This document shows positions 23,314-35,027 of a stretch of 64,000 nt of DNA, in pieces. How positions within the stretch are numbered: position 1 is the first letter of the stretch; every line of letters begins with the position of its first letter. The stretch is taken from NCBI GenBank assembly GCA_944472135.2, contig OX235265.1, positions 53,951,112 through 54,015,111 of the forward strand, written 5' to 3'. This DNA comes from Trichobilharzia regenti. Lineage: Eukaryota; Platyhelminthes; Trematoda; Strigeidida; Schistosomatidae. The translations under genes and the position numbers were made by a program. The notes below the pieces were generated by a model that saw only the letters and a program-made list of their open reading frames with translations, was not told the origin of the DNA and did no database searches.

Positions 23314-23592
23314 TGAGATATCGAGAGAATGCCTTTGATTTTAAATTATAGGTAATTTTCGTAGTAGCACGTGCAATATTCTTTCCAATTTCAAGAGGTT
23401 ATTCTTGATTGAATGGCGTGTGTCATTATCGGTTATTGAGTTTTTGCTGTGGTTTCATCGGTGCTGTGTTGTCTTTAATGTTTTTTCCCATTTCTGCTCT
23501 TTCCGTGTGACTCAAGTTCACTCAATGGCTTTTAATTCAACGTGTATTGGTCGTGATGGATAAAAGGGATGAATCGGTATTTTGCCAGGGTT
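23314..23592 (+). other. 3' region of a divergent LTR element ending in its purine tract
   Basis: Related to but clearly diverged from the 3' regions of the other copies (cgtgtattggtcgtgatgga, then aaaagggatgaatcggtattttgccaggg). It leads straight into an LTR. So the right end of the array is a chimera with an older element. Confidence 0.6.
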
Positions 23593-23956
23593 TGTCAATG
23601 TAGTTGAAGTTTGAACGATCAATTCTTGGCTGTTTGCCCAATCCCTGCACCTCCATATTTTTCGTGGGTTCTCAATCCGGCCGTCGTCGTCTTATCGTTT
23701 GCTGTTCTGTGGACGACAGGTAACGATGAGGAGTTTTATCGTGATTTAATTTTATAACGTTTATTCTTAGACCTTGTGTAGAATAACTTTATTTTTGTTT
23801 ATATGTTTGCGTAAGTATAAAGGATTCTTGTGTCGCCAACGAGTGTTCTGGTTTTTGCGTTGGTAATACGAAGCGTTTCTGAAAGTCTTTGAGAGACAAC
23901 GTGAGGTCCTGCGTTGTAAGGACTGGACATTGACAGTTTATGTGACTTGGCTGACA
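23593..23956 (+). repeat. BEL/Pao-type LTR, divergent subfamily (364 bp)
   Basis: TGTCAATGTAG to TTGGCTGACA with the family blocks gaacgatcaattc, gtataaaggattcttgtgtcgcc and gcgtttctgaaag. It is a 3' LTR judged by the preceding purine tract. A non-LTR reverse transcriptase begins immediately after it. Confidence 0.85.
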
Positions 23957-25345
23957 CAGTGGTTCTGACATTTCCCTATTATTTCCTACGATCTTTACAA
24001 AGCCAAAACTATCCAGACAAATGGAAAACCACATTTATAATACCTAAACACAAATGCGGATTAAAAACTGAAGCCAACAAGTATAGGCCAGTCAATATTA
24101 CACCCATAGCATCTGGAATCATGGAAAGAACCGTTAAAGGTGATATTCTCAAGCGTATGCTCACCTGCAATATTGTAAGTCTCAATCAACATGGATTCCT
24201 AAAATCCAGTTCATGCATGACCTGTGACCTTGTCTTCTTTAATTATTTAACCAGTAGCCGAGACAAACAACAACTAGTACTAGTCATCTACTTCGACATC
24301 TCCAAAGCCTTCTACCGAGTTGACCATTTGCTTCTAACAAATAAGCTAAACTCCTTAGGAATGCGTAACGTATTCTTAGGATGGCTTGAATCATTCCTTA
24401 GCAATAGGTCCCAAGTAGTTAGACTAGGGTCTGTAAACTCTAAACCTAGTTCAGTCACTTCCGGTGTGATTCAAGGTAGTGTCTTAGGCCCCCTCCTATT
24501 AACTCTATATGTCAACGATATATGCAGTTGTTTCTCGCTCGGTAAACCGTTCATCTTTGCAGATGATCTTAAAGTAGCTTACACGTTCCACTGTAATGAC
24601 TTAGGATACTTTCAGAATGCCATCCAGAAAGAACTGGATAGAGTAACTGCATGGTCCTCCAGATGGGAACTAAATTCAACCTTAACAAATGTGGTTGCAT
24701 CTGTTTCGGTGCACCCTCAATAAATATCAAGCTGGTACTTGAATCTATTGACTTGCCTAAACTTCAAAGTGTTGTTGACCTATGACTCAGGTACTCTAGT
24801 GACGTGGTATTTTCTGATTAGGTGGCGACACAGACGCGCAAATCGAGGATGCTCTTAGGACGCATACTCAGGAATTTCCACAACTACGAAGCCAAACTTG
24901 TATTATACAAAACATGTGTAAGACTACTACTAATATATTGTCCATCTATTCTCAGCAGCACTCGTGTAAGTGACAGACTTAAAATAAAAAGTGTCCAACG
25001 ATACTTCACGTCTAAACTATTAGGATTTGACTGAGAAAAGGACTACACATCAAGGCGTATAACTCTAGGTATCGACCCACTCTGTTTGAGACGACTCGGC
25101 ATTAATCTAACATTTTTCTTCAAAGTCTTCCATAAAATATCATTCTCAGACAGTGAGGAGATACAGTTCTCACCGGAAGGCTCCTACAACCTGCGTAACC
25201 AAACGTGTACAGTATCTAGGAAAAGCTGTATAAAAGCGCTCCGTGCAAACTTATTCATAGTCATGTGTTCTAAGATCTGGAACAGTTTGCCCCTGGAAGT
25301 AAAGACCTGTCACTATTATAACCCTCAAACGCTTCCTGTATAAAC
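23957..25345 (+). pseudogene. CR1/jockey-like non-LTR reverse transcriptase, 5'-truncated
   Basis: 23957-24721 is open for about 250 codons. It shows PDKWKTTFIIPKHK, NKYRPVNITPIASGIMER, LNQHGFLKSSSCMTCDL, VIYFDISKAFYRVDH (palm motif A), SSVTSGVIQGSVLGPLLLTL (motif B) and PFIFADDLKVAY (the catalytic ADD block). Motif A usually has a second Asp (KAFDRVDH), here Tyr. After frameshifts, 24822-25343 continues with LLLIYCPSIL, the YNLRNQ block and KIWNSLPLEV, the normal C-terminal thumb region. N-terminal endonuclease is missing at the junction with the LTR. Such RTs copy their own RNA at a nicked target; this copy is inactive. Confidence 0.85.
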
Positions 25346-25724
25346 CATTTCATCCCAATGACTATCCCAGCCAGACCGCCCCATTCATTTCTAAAACGCA
25401 TCAGGGAATACTTGGTAGCTGTTTCGTCCTTCTTTGGGACTCTTCATCAGTACGAACCAGTGCGAACCGATGTCAACTCATTGTGAAATCCTGCAGCCAA
25501 TCACTCAGATCCCTACAAAAACCAATACTTGAATATCAATGAGGTGCTCACTAGCGACTGGCCCTATTCATATAGGTAGTTGCCTGGGGTTCTAGTGGGA
25601 TGTTGTGACCAGTAAGGTACAGCAGGTTGGGGGGAGGACAAACACTCGACGAAGACATTGGCTTATGGTCAAGTTATGTCGTGAATTGTCAAAAGTTGCA
25701 ATTCATGGGCCAGTGAATCGGGTC
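25346..25724. other. Non-LTR 3' flank, nothing coding
   Basis: Begins as the probable 3' untranslated region of the preceding retrotransposon (tttgggactcttcatcag). No further coding or repeat signal that I can name. Confidence 0.35.
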
Positions 25725-25795
25725 CAAGGGGCTTATCGGTCTTAGAGCTCGTCTTGCAATCAGAAGGTGCTGCATTTGAACCGTGGTGGATGCGT
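25725..25795 (+). pseudogene. tRNA-like segment (tRNA-derived SINE or tRNA pseudogene)
   Basis: Resembles a tRNA interior: an A-box-like ggtcttagagc, an anticodon-loop-like tcttgcaatcaga, then a B-box-like atttgaacc followed by gtggtgg. The loop would read TGC, but the stems are too altered to call a functional tRNA. Schistosomes carry many tRNA-derived SINEs, which is the likelier source. Confidence 0.4.
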
Positions 25796-26638
25796 GATCA
25801 TGAAGGTTTCCAAACTAGGATGGAAAAGCTGTCTAGTGTTTTCATATATCTGGAATCCCATTAGTAGTACAGGTCCATCTGTATGGTATATCAATCATCA
25901 AATAGGTGAGTACGTGCTCCAACTTTATTGGTAACTTGAATTCTGATGTACAGCCAGAGTTATTTAACTTAATTCTCATGTCCTAGAACTTTACTGTGAA
26001 ATCAATGAAATAGTCCATTGTCATATCAGTGGGATGAGAATCTCTTATAGGTTCGCAGATGAGTGAAAGGGCAAATACATGTTCGTCACTGACTGTATCG
26101 TAAAACGTCTGCTCAGCCCTGCCACATTTGGGATATCCAGGTAGAGCTGCACCAGCTCTGGTTGTTTTTCCCGATTCTCCTTTTCGAAATTGCGATGGCC
26201 TTCTAAACACTTGTTTTCTACCAGCATTACATTGTCTGATCTACAACTTACGCAGGTTCCATGTTGACCGCACGGGCACCTCTTATTTTTCATCTGTGTG
26301 TGGAAGGGCAAACATATATCGCCAGCCAAATTAACCCTCAGGCAACCTGTAACTCGACCATGCTCAGTATATGAAAGAAGGGTTACACAGGCTTAGGCTT
26401 ATCTCTTCTCTTGTACAGAAATGAAACTAACAGGTTAGCTCCTGACCTCATCGAATAATTAAGTATCAGTGGCGCTTCGGAAGTGCGCAGTAAACATCCC
26501 AGGCTGAATGAGTCTTTCATCGAAACAGTTTCAAATTAAAGCACATGCTCACTACTCACAATGAAATTTGAAAAATTCTCGAAGTCTCAAATAGATTCAC
26601 ACTTCTTCCGATTTCTACAGTTCTTGATATTTTCATCC
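25796..26638. other. No recognised gene
   Basis: Two overlapping opposite-strand frames of 68-94 codons around 26045-26334 show no motif or splice structure I recognise. No repeat match within the window. Confidence 0.35.
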
Positions 26639-26996
26639 TGTCAGCCACGTCTCGTAAACCGTTAACGCCCAGCTCTTGCTGCACTCAGGCTCACGCTGTT
26701 CCTTGAAGTTTCTCAAAAACGCTTAGTAATAACGGACGAAAAACCAAAACACCAATTGGCGACTCGAGAACTCTATATTGTAACACCAACATATAAACAA
26801 TGTTACAACTAAGGTCTGTGAACAAATATTACAATAATGAATCACAATATTACTAATGACGGTTTACTGCTGACTTCTTTCTGAACAGCGACCGATGAGA
26901 CGATGACTGGTGTATTGATGCCTCCGCGAAAATTGGGGAAGTTGGTTTTGAGTAAACGACCATGAATTGATTGTTCAATCTTCAACTACATTGACA
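26639..26996 (-). repeat. BEL/Pao-type solo LTR (358 bp)
   Basis: Plus-strand reading TGTCAGCCACG to CTACATTGACA. It is virtually identical to the solo LTR at 36413-36770 (I see two differences), so both derive from a very recent source. No gag or purine tract adjoins. Immediate flanks (catcc, gatct) do not form a target duplication. Confidence 0.9.
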
Positions 26997-29900
26997 GATC
27001 TTTTTCATAGTTCAGTTTTGAAATGAACAGCTTCATTTCCATTCCAATTTCCAAATTTATCATCAGCCTAACCTTCAATATAGAATTAGCTAAAAGCACT
27101 TTCCAGAATCACGGTCACTACATGAACCATTCATTCATATATCAGTGCCACCACCTCTAACCTCTGCATCACTGCCATCTGGGAAATTTTAGACGAGACT
27201 GCATAATACATCAATTATCTTCTTTAGCGTCTCCTAGTTATTTTCCATTCCGAGAGATCTTTAAACTCCATTTTATGAGACATAATCGTGAACCAAAGCG
27301 CATACCTGTAATCTAAAAGCGTATAAAATTCTGACGAAATACCTACCACCGGACAAGAATCAAGCCAAATCATTCTGTTTTACAGCCATATGAGCAAACA
27401 AGTTCTCAATAAATTTAATTCTGACCATCACTATCTGGCATGGAAAATCATCTGTTGATAAGAGTCCCTGGCCTGTTTGAAAAGGCTTTCCGTAACACAT
27501 GCCAAGTGTCCGAACCATAAAGGAACATCAACTTGATATCAGTAATCAGGACTTGGACATTATTCCTTGTGCTGAGTTTAGCAGATTTCACACTAGTTTC
27601 CGAATAAATTGCCTCACGACGCTACCTTATCCACCATGATAGAAATACTGCTGTTTCATGGTTATGCAGTCGTCCCTTATATTGAGTGATCATATCGATG
27701 TAACCTTGTACCTATAAAAGAGAAACGCACGGAAGAAGAAGTTGCTAAGAAGTTATATATTTAACGTGGTATTTAGGGTCTAATTTTTAAAGATGAAGCA
27801 ACAGAAACGAATGGATGAAGAAGGAGGTATAAAGTAGTCATACAACAAAAGCGCGTTAAAATGCGCATGCACGATTGTGAAGTCTTAAATCGCAATAAAT
27901 GGCCGACAAGCACTTACTGCTCCCCTAAATGAAATTTTAAAATGTTTATTGATATTCAAGATAAAAAGCGTGGTCAGCTTCGTAGAGGAATTCGGTTAGT
28001 TTGAAGGCCAACTTTTAGTATCTGCGTGCAGACAGGTAGGCAGAAAGGTAAAGCTGGAGGCGATTCGAGTAACGTTGTGACTTATCTCAATAATGATTTA
28101 GGTCTAGAACACTCGCGGTTAACAAGTAATAAAAACGATTTGACTCCAGAGAAGATAGTCTCCATTTGGTTCAAAGGCCATGGCGGAACAGTTGGGTCAT
28201 GCACCGCAGTGGGGATTCCCGGTCTAGGTTTGTGTGGTAAACTGTCGATATTCTGAGGTGCAACTTACTTAGCCAAGAGAAAAATAAGCTGAAAAAGTTT
28301 AGAACAGGATTGACGCAGTATGAGATGTGCTGAATATATATATATATACATATGATAGTTTTGTTTATTCATATTAGTGTGAAAAATAAACAAAGCTACT
28401 CTATATGTAAAGGGGATGAGTCACGAAAGCATGAGCTTTGGCCTAGAGTAAACTGTTTCAAGGCGGCTTTAGGAGAAAGAGTTGTTCAAAATTGAAGTCA
28501 ATTGTTTCATCGCAGCGCCACACCCCACTTCCGTTGGCAAAGAGTTCAATATACTCCAACATTTACCATCCAGTAAGTTGTGACAGTGCATCAGACTGGA
28601 GGGAGACTCAATGCTAAGTTAGTTGAATAGTGAAAATGTGAACCAAGTGAAGCTATTAAGGAACTACACCTTCCCTTTGATAAGTTTGAAACAAGAGACT
28701 GAAGTTAAGTTATCTACTCCCGAACAAAATCACTCGATTTTGAGAGTTGTAAGAAACCTTTAGAGTGTTCCTTAAAATCCTATATATACACTTGCTATGA
28801 ACACTTGGTCTTCGGCTGGTCTTCGTCAGAGACGCCAAGATAAACGAACAATATTCAAAGGGAGCGAGTACGTGGGTTTCGTGCAATTATGCTTCAGATT
28901 CTTGGGTTTGAAGGGTAGCAATCTTCTGGAAACCTGGTCTATAAAATAGTGAAAGTCTGAAACCAGGTGAGTAACTAAGCCTAAGCTCATGCACTAAAGG
29001 AAGAACGGTGGCGCGTTGATAAACCACCTTTAAATCATACACGTACGTAAAATGTCCACAGTATCCTATGTCACAAATATCTTCAAGAGATATTGGATAT
29101 AAGAGAGGTACATGTACACTCTATGGCATGACACCAATTAAGATTAGTGTAGTGCCGGGCTGTGTACTGTTGATATTAGCCGTTTGAGGTCGAATGCAGG
29201 AGGCAACCTTTCTAAGCGCGAACTGCATACCTTGACAGGTACCTTCTTGAAATCATTAGATGTAGCACATGCTACAAGTGTTAGTGAGAACAGAGTGCTG
29301 GAAGTGCTGGTAAGGGCTACCAAGAAAGTTTTTTCTTTTGGAAGCTAGATATGGCATGACCTATTAGTGGTGTTATCTAGGTGCACTGTTGTAAATCTCA
29401 GATACCAAGGGTAACAAGCTAGATTGATGGTGACTAGGCATATTGCCGCAGATCTTGGTAACCAACTGAGCTGTAAAGAACAGCCTCATGTGCGTTGTGT
29501 GGTGACTTAGTGAATATGCAATAAATGCACATGCTTTGTTAAAGCGTTTCTCCCAATTTAGTGTTTTTTGTGTGTTATAGCCAAATAATTCTTAACGAAG
29601 AGGTAATGTCGCCTATGAAGGAATAAAACTTTGAAGTAACGGACCGGCAGTCTTCGAAGGAATCCTGAACAAAACTAAATTATCCCAAATAAATTCGTAC
29701 TGGAACCAAAACTGTCGAAGAAACTACCCATCGAAGAAATGGCACGATTTACTGTTCTTTTAACGAAATATATCAAATAGTCATGGTACAAACCTTTATT
29801 TATGAGGCTATCCATCATCCAAATACCTAGAGCGAAATGGGAGGACAGAAATCGGCTTGCAGCCAACAAGGGTGTGCACTCCATCAAAAGGTGTACAGCA

Positions 29901-30320
29901 GTTCAATGAAATGCAAATTGTCCCATTTATTCTTAAATATCATATGGTACATAAAATACCGTTTTCGCTATTGAAGTAGCAATATAAGGCTTAATATTGT
30001 TGGTATATCTTAATGATTTGCTGTGATTATTAAATTTTGTCTGAATATTATTTCATATTGTCTCCGTAATAAACTGACGCACGTTTTCCGGCTTGTTTTT
30101 TATAATGCCGGTTTTCACTAAATTTTTTTGATATTGCACCACGCTTATTCCCAGTATTTTTGGCACATGGAAAATGACAGTTTTCAGGCTCCAGTAATGT
30201 ATAGTACATGAGAATATGAACGCATTTACTAAGTCATTTATGAGATAGGTAATCTTCTGTTACACCTCTAAGTTTATATACACCATTTTTGTAGTAGTAC
30301 TGAGATGATTATAGAAACAA
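26997..30320. other. Unique-looking AT-rich region without recognised genes
   Basis: No frame above about 80 codons and no motif I recognise. A short (at)n run lies near 28336-28350. One 76-codon frame at 28026-28256 has no supporting features. This may be intronic or intergenic host DNA. Confidence 0.35.
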
Positions 30321-32023
30321 TATCAGTAGTTAAAGATTGAACGATCAACTGATTGTTGTTTGCTCAAACCCAACTCCATATTTTTGCGGGAGTCATCGAT
30401 ACTGCAGTCATCGTTCTATCAGCCGCTGTTCGTTAGAAGACGGAGAAATGCTATCAGAAACCTCGTGTATAATAAGCTTACTGTTGTTTACATATTGGCG
30501 AAAGAATAAAGGATTCTCGAGTCGCCAATCAGTGTTCTTGTTTTTCGCGTTGGTTATAATAACAATATTTATTTCTCGAACAGAAACCATCCATTTTTAC
30601 AGGCATGGACATATGTACACTTATTATAACTTATAGAATATATAATATGATTTGTTAATTTAGAAATAAGTTGAATACTGGTAAATGTGAGAGAAATATT
30701 TAAAATGAAGTGTACAAATATGGAAATAGATATAGCGTCAAATCTAAACTCTGATTGAAAAAAATACATGTCAATTTCACGCGGGAATTATAAATCACTG
30801 CGTTAGCTTTGGAAGGTAAGTGGCATTTTTGTAAAGGTGCTGACGTGATACGTAGGAAATGCAGAATAAACAATAATTATCAGTAAATCATTCAGAAAGA
30901 GTTCTAAAGTCTATTAAACTTTAAATTCACCTGTAAGTACATCATATTTGTGACATTTCCAGTTGTTTATGAGACCCACTTTGAACTTGTCAGCAGATTT
31001 TATAATATAGGTGGTCCCGTTATTTACCAGATGAGCTAGCAATATCACGAATAAGTGGAGAATAGCAGCGCTGTATCAGTACCCTCGTTGAAGGTAATAC
31101 CTTCGCAAAGAGAAGAAGACACAAGAAAAGCGGCAGAGGTGCAGAAGTATATGATAGGTGTTAATAATTCAAAACATATGACAGACATGGAGTTCATCAT
31201 TCTTTATTGTTTTTCTCAAGAAATATTATTTCCCCAATATTCTACAGTCTTTTCTGCGAACAATTAGTTTAAGTGAAACAGGTGATAATTTCACCTACTC
31301 ATGTAGGTTGAAAAGGAGTTAAGCACAAAAGTCAAAGTGTCTGAACTATGTAGACGAAAAGCTAGGGATTAATAATATCTACTGATTTTCTGAAGTGTAC
31401 AGTTAGGTGTACTTCTGAAGTAGCGGACTCATACCATGTACTTTCATTCGGCAGTTTGTATTTAGACTTCGGCTTCAGGCAATTTTCAACTTCTATTTAT
31501 TTTTTTATTTTTTTGTTGTATTTTAACTTATTGTCTCATTTTGCAGAAGTCATTCGAACTTAGGAGCCTAAGCAATAGACTGCAGTCCCACAGATAAGGG
31601 TGGTTCTCATATTTCCCCACCATCATATCCGTTGACCAGCCATCACCACCCTCCCACCTTCTAGTGTAAGGCCCTGGTGGAATGCTTCATTTTTTAATTA
31701 TTTTTTTAATTTTTTTAAAAAATTTCTGTTCCGATATACCACAAACGTTTTTTCCAAATATTCATTCGTCGACTCACTCAAAGTCATGGTATAACTACTT
31801 CCAGAAAAACATCATGTATATCTCATCTGTCACAGCATTTTGGAGAAGAAAAATGTAGGCAAAATAGACTATCGGAGTCTACATTTTAGAGATAAACAAA
31901 TGTAGTTTAGAAAAACAGTGTATAATCGTGCAGCATTAAGCAAATAAGTGGTAGTAAGTTATAATATGTTGTTCTGGAAAATTTGAACACACAGGATTAT
32001 AGTTATAGAATAGTTATAGAATA

Positions 32024-32083
32024 GACTTCGTTTCGTTTTCATCCCGTGGTTGTCGGCATACGGGATGAAAACGAAACGAAGTC
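32024..32083. repeat. Perfect 24-bp inverted repeat (fold-back)
   Basis: Arms 32024-32047 (gacttcgtttcgttttcatc...) and 32060-32083 are exact reverse complements with a 12-nt loop. The right arm begins a segment (to about 32310) that matches 14462-14735. The left arm is the same 5' sequence inverted, as produced by twin priming during LINE-type insertion. Confidence 0.85.
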
Positions 32084-32713
32084 CATTTTCCCGCTCAACC
32101 TGGAGGACAATTGTACAATTCAATAACTATACAGCCTGGTTCAGACAATGTGTATTTATATATATATCAAATATTTAACTGTTGAAACATTATTAACTTG
32201 TAGACAATCTACGATTTGATATTATATCATACTTGATCGTGCCTGTAAAAATGGCATGCATTTTCATGTAAATTTATATGTTTATATGAGAATATACATT
32301 ATTATTATTATTAAGATAAGATTCATTACTATTTAAAACTCACCGTTTATTTGATTATTTAGACAACCACCATTTGGGCCTTAATTTGCTTAGAGCTAAA
32401 CAGTGCTTACGTATAGCACTAGGCAGGCTCCAGAGATATTTTATCACCAGTCGTCTTTAGTTGATTTGCATCTGGAACTTGAGATTGAACCTTAGCAAAC
32501 TGAAATAGTCATAATACAATATTATCAGGGATATATGCAAAAATATTTGATTGAAGAAAAAAAATTAAAATTTAAGGCTGATGAAGAATAGATGACTAGG
32601 GTTTTGAAAACAATCATGGTGAAAGTAGTGTCAAACAAAGAGTTCACGGATTTCGGGAGCTAACAGTGAGGGTAAGAGTAGTACCGTATTAGATCTCTGA
32701 TTTTTAGTTTGTC

Positions 32714-32943
32714 TCATAACCTTTCTAACCCGCTGTTGATAAAATATTTGTTCAGCAAAGATGATAAAGTTTTTGGGGTAGAAGTGTTTCTAATTTCAGT
32801 TGAAAGACGGTTCCAAATACAACGGTACTTCACAGTGAAAAAATTTGATCTGTATTTCGTATGACAGCGAGGAGCTTTAAAAGAAGATTTGTTTCTGAGG
32901 TTATATTTCTTAGGTAAACTAAAAGCAAAGTCATTGTGGGGGA
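32714..32943 (-). pseudogene. Non-LTR reverse transcriptase C-terminal fragment
   Basis: Minus-strand frame FAFSLPKKYNLRNKSSFKAP, RCHTKYRSNFFTVKYRCIWN, RLSTEIRNTSTPKTL, ending at a stop (32714-32716). The YNLRN...F..P..RT......F......WN.LP.EI pattern is the standard C-terminus of CR1/jockey-type polymerases and matches that at 25180-25310. 5'-truncated, so non-functional. Confidence 0.8.
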
Positions 32944-33018
32944 AATATATTACATCGTTGCTGAAAGTCTTCTAAGGACAGTGTTAAGTCCAGTGTAGTT
33001 AGACCTGGATATTTGACA

Positions 33019-34708
33019 TACAATGTGTGTTACAAATTGTATATATAGCTTCCCGCATATTTATTAACGGGACGACATTTCAAAAGGGAGTGACCTCTGA
33101 TCAATAACAACCTTCGTGTGAACTTTATTAGCCATCTTGTAACACAATCGCCATCATTTGGAAGGCGTTTAGACAGTCAATTTTATTTTTGATTTTTACT
33201 TAAAGTTTGCAGTCGTCTGCTTGATCCCCAGTCGTCATTAGTTTCTCTTAGGAAACTTGGTATGCCTGCAAACCTTAAACCAAAACAAGATATCGAGAGT
33301 TTGGAATCTTCTGGTGTTCCATACCCACTTCCAAAACAGGAAAGTAAGAAACCTCCTCCAACAGAGCGTTTGTCAAGCCCATCCATTTTGGCGATCCCTA
33401 CTCCTCTGACAGTTTATTGCAGGCGACTACAACAGTTTTCTAGAAGACTTTAGCAATAACAGGCAAGGAAGGATATCCTGAATCCAGCAAACTGAAAGTG
33501 AGGTTTGCATCGCCGGGCAATATTGTACCAGGCGAATCGTTTCGCATTATGGGAGAGGCAGTACCCACTGAATATACTAAAGTTCGGCGGGGAAATAGGA
33601 GCCAGAGCGACAATAGGCTCCCTCTCGTTACCTTATTTGAAACGTCTCACAGTAGCCGGCGCTAATGTTTAAGAAAGTTGATGTAGAAGCGTTGTTAACA
33701 CCCGTACGCTGAACATTTCATCCGCGATGACACGTAGTCGAGCATCCGACCGCCTCTTATGTCTGCATTCAAAGCTGTGGAGAAGCTGATGAAGATTATT
33801 TATGGCACGTGCAAAAACAGGCTCCTATATCCTTTGATAAAGACTCTTCAGAGGCGGTCAGTTTGCATATGACCCTAAAGTTTAAGGAGGGACTGGGTGA
33901 GAGAAACGGACATCGACAACAGTCCCAAACCACTGGCGGAGGCACTATGGATCTACAAAAAGAAAGAATTCCTTCTAAAGCTACGTTAGCATCATTTAGA
34001 GGCTGAATGGTCGTGTACAGTGTCGCCATCTAGCAAACCAACAACTTCACATCAGCTTGGTGATAGAGCTTCCATAAAGTGAAAATGAGGACCACGAAAT
34101 TACCTCGGACCCACCCAGGGAAAAGGGTTTCCTCAAAGAACACCACGACCCATGGTGAGCCGAACAAACCTCCGCATTTAAGAAGAAAATGGTGAGTTCC
34201 TGCTCGCTGTACCCAGTGTAATGCGAACATCAGAAGGCCCATGTGTAGTTAACTACCCACTGACTGTTTTAGTAGTAACGATTCTCATTTATCTGTACAC
34301 GAGGGAAACAAGTTTATAGGCATCGTAAATAATGTTGAATAATATCCACGTGGATAAAGCATATTCAAAATCGCCCAGTTACACGATATATATATCATAC
34401 GAGGCAATGAAATAATATCTATGAAGTCACTTTGCATAGGTGGACGCAATGCACAAGGAATGACACTGTTTATATTTAACCGAAACTCCCGTAATAATTC
34501 AAGGCTCCATTACAAGTGGTAGATACGGTAGGTTAGTCATATGATAGTAAATATGTCTTTGGGACGGTAGTTGGTTTACCGATAACGTGTTTAGTAATAC
34601 TAACTGCCAGTGACTTACCACAACAGTGTCCAGTTAGAAGTGGAAAGTAATATTATCACAGTAACAGGTGATTTTAGTTCATACACAGTTAGAGAATGCA
34701 CCTGAGCA
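33019..34708. other. No recognised gene
   Basis: Several 60-77-codon frames on both strands (33183-33453, 33796-34242) without motifs or splice structure. No match to the repeats in the window. Confidence 0.35.
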
Positions 34709-35027
34709 ATGTGGGTTAAATGGGTAATTTTGATTGGCAAACCGGTGGAAAGAATAAGGTGATACATAATTTACCCACTTTGCCCATATCGGTCACTTTT
34801 TCTCCTTTTGCCCATGTCCCGAAAAATTTTATTGTCCCAGTTTTTCTCAGTTTACCCACACGACCCACGCTTTCACCCATTTATCCCGTGTGCAGAAAGT
34901 CAAAAACTAACTATTTTTTCCGTTCACTTACTTATTAACACTTTCTCCATGTTACAACCGTAAACAGCCTACTTTTTCCCACTTTGCCCAAATTTGAACG
35001 GGAAACTGCCCACATTTTAACCCACAT
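34709..35027. repeat. MITE-like palindromic repeat, about 319 bp
   Basis: Left end atgtgggttaaatggg and right end, read on the other strand, atgtgggttaaaatgtggg form imperfect terminal inverted repeats. The interior is rich in tttaccca / ttgcccat words. No coding capacity. I found no clear target duplication. Confidence 0.4.

Larger units (their letters stand above)
30555..32954 (-). mobile_element. CR1/jockey-like non-LTR retrotransposon, 3' part
   Basis: On the minus strand the element begins with a pol C-terminus (32714-32943) and continues into about 2.1 kb of 3' untranslated sequence, ending in an A/T-rich tail at 30555. Collinear copy at 57703-60617 (shared blocks gaaaccatccatttttacagg / gaaaccagccatttttacagg at the tail; ttcagcaaagatga at the pol end). 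Insertion into an LTR defines its ends. Inside it, 32024-32330 is a further insertion that starts with a fold-back. Confidence 0.75.
30321..33018 (+). repeat. BEL/Pao-type LTR split by a non-LTR insertion
   Basis: 30321-30554 is the first 234 bp of a divergent-subfamily LTR (gaacgatcaac, ctgcagtcatcg, gaataaaggattctcgagtcgcc, ttcgcgttggtta). 32955-33018 is the missing tail (tcgttgctgaaagtcttcta, agtgttaag, atttgaca). Together they match the LTR at 8508-8838, so a single LTR was split by the minus-strand retrotransposon between them. Neither gag nor purine tract adjoins, so it is a solo LTR. Confidence 0.8.

Noticed and set aside
23957..24721. Long non-LTR RT frame as an active polymerase
   Set aside because: Endonuclease absent, conserved Asp in the KAFDRVDH motif is Tyr, and frameshifts follow.
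26628..27012. Target duplication around the solo LTR (gatattttcat / gatctttttcat)
   Set aside because: The similar words are not at equal distance from the LTR ends; immediate 5-bp flanks differ.
28026..28256. 76-codon frame as a gene
   Set aside because: No motif, splice signals or neighbours in support; within chance expectation.
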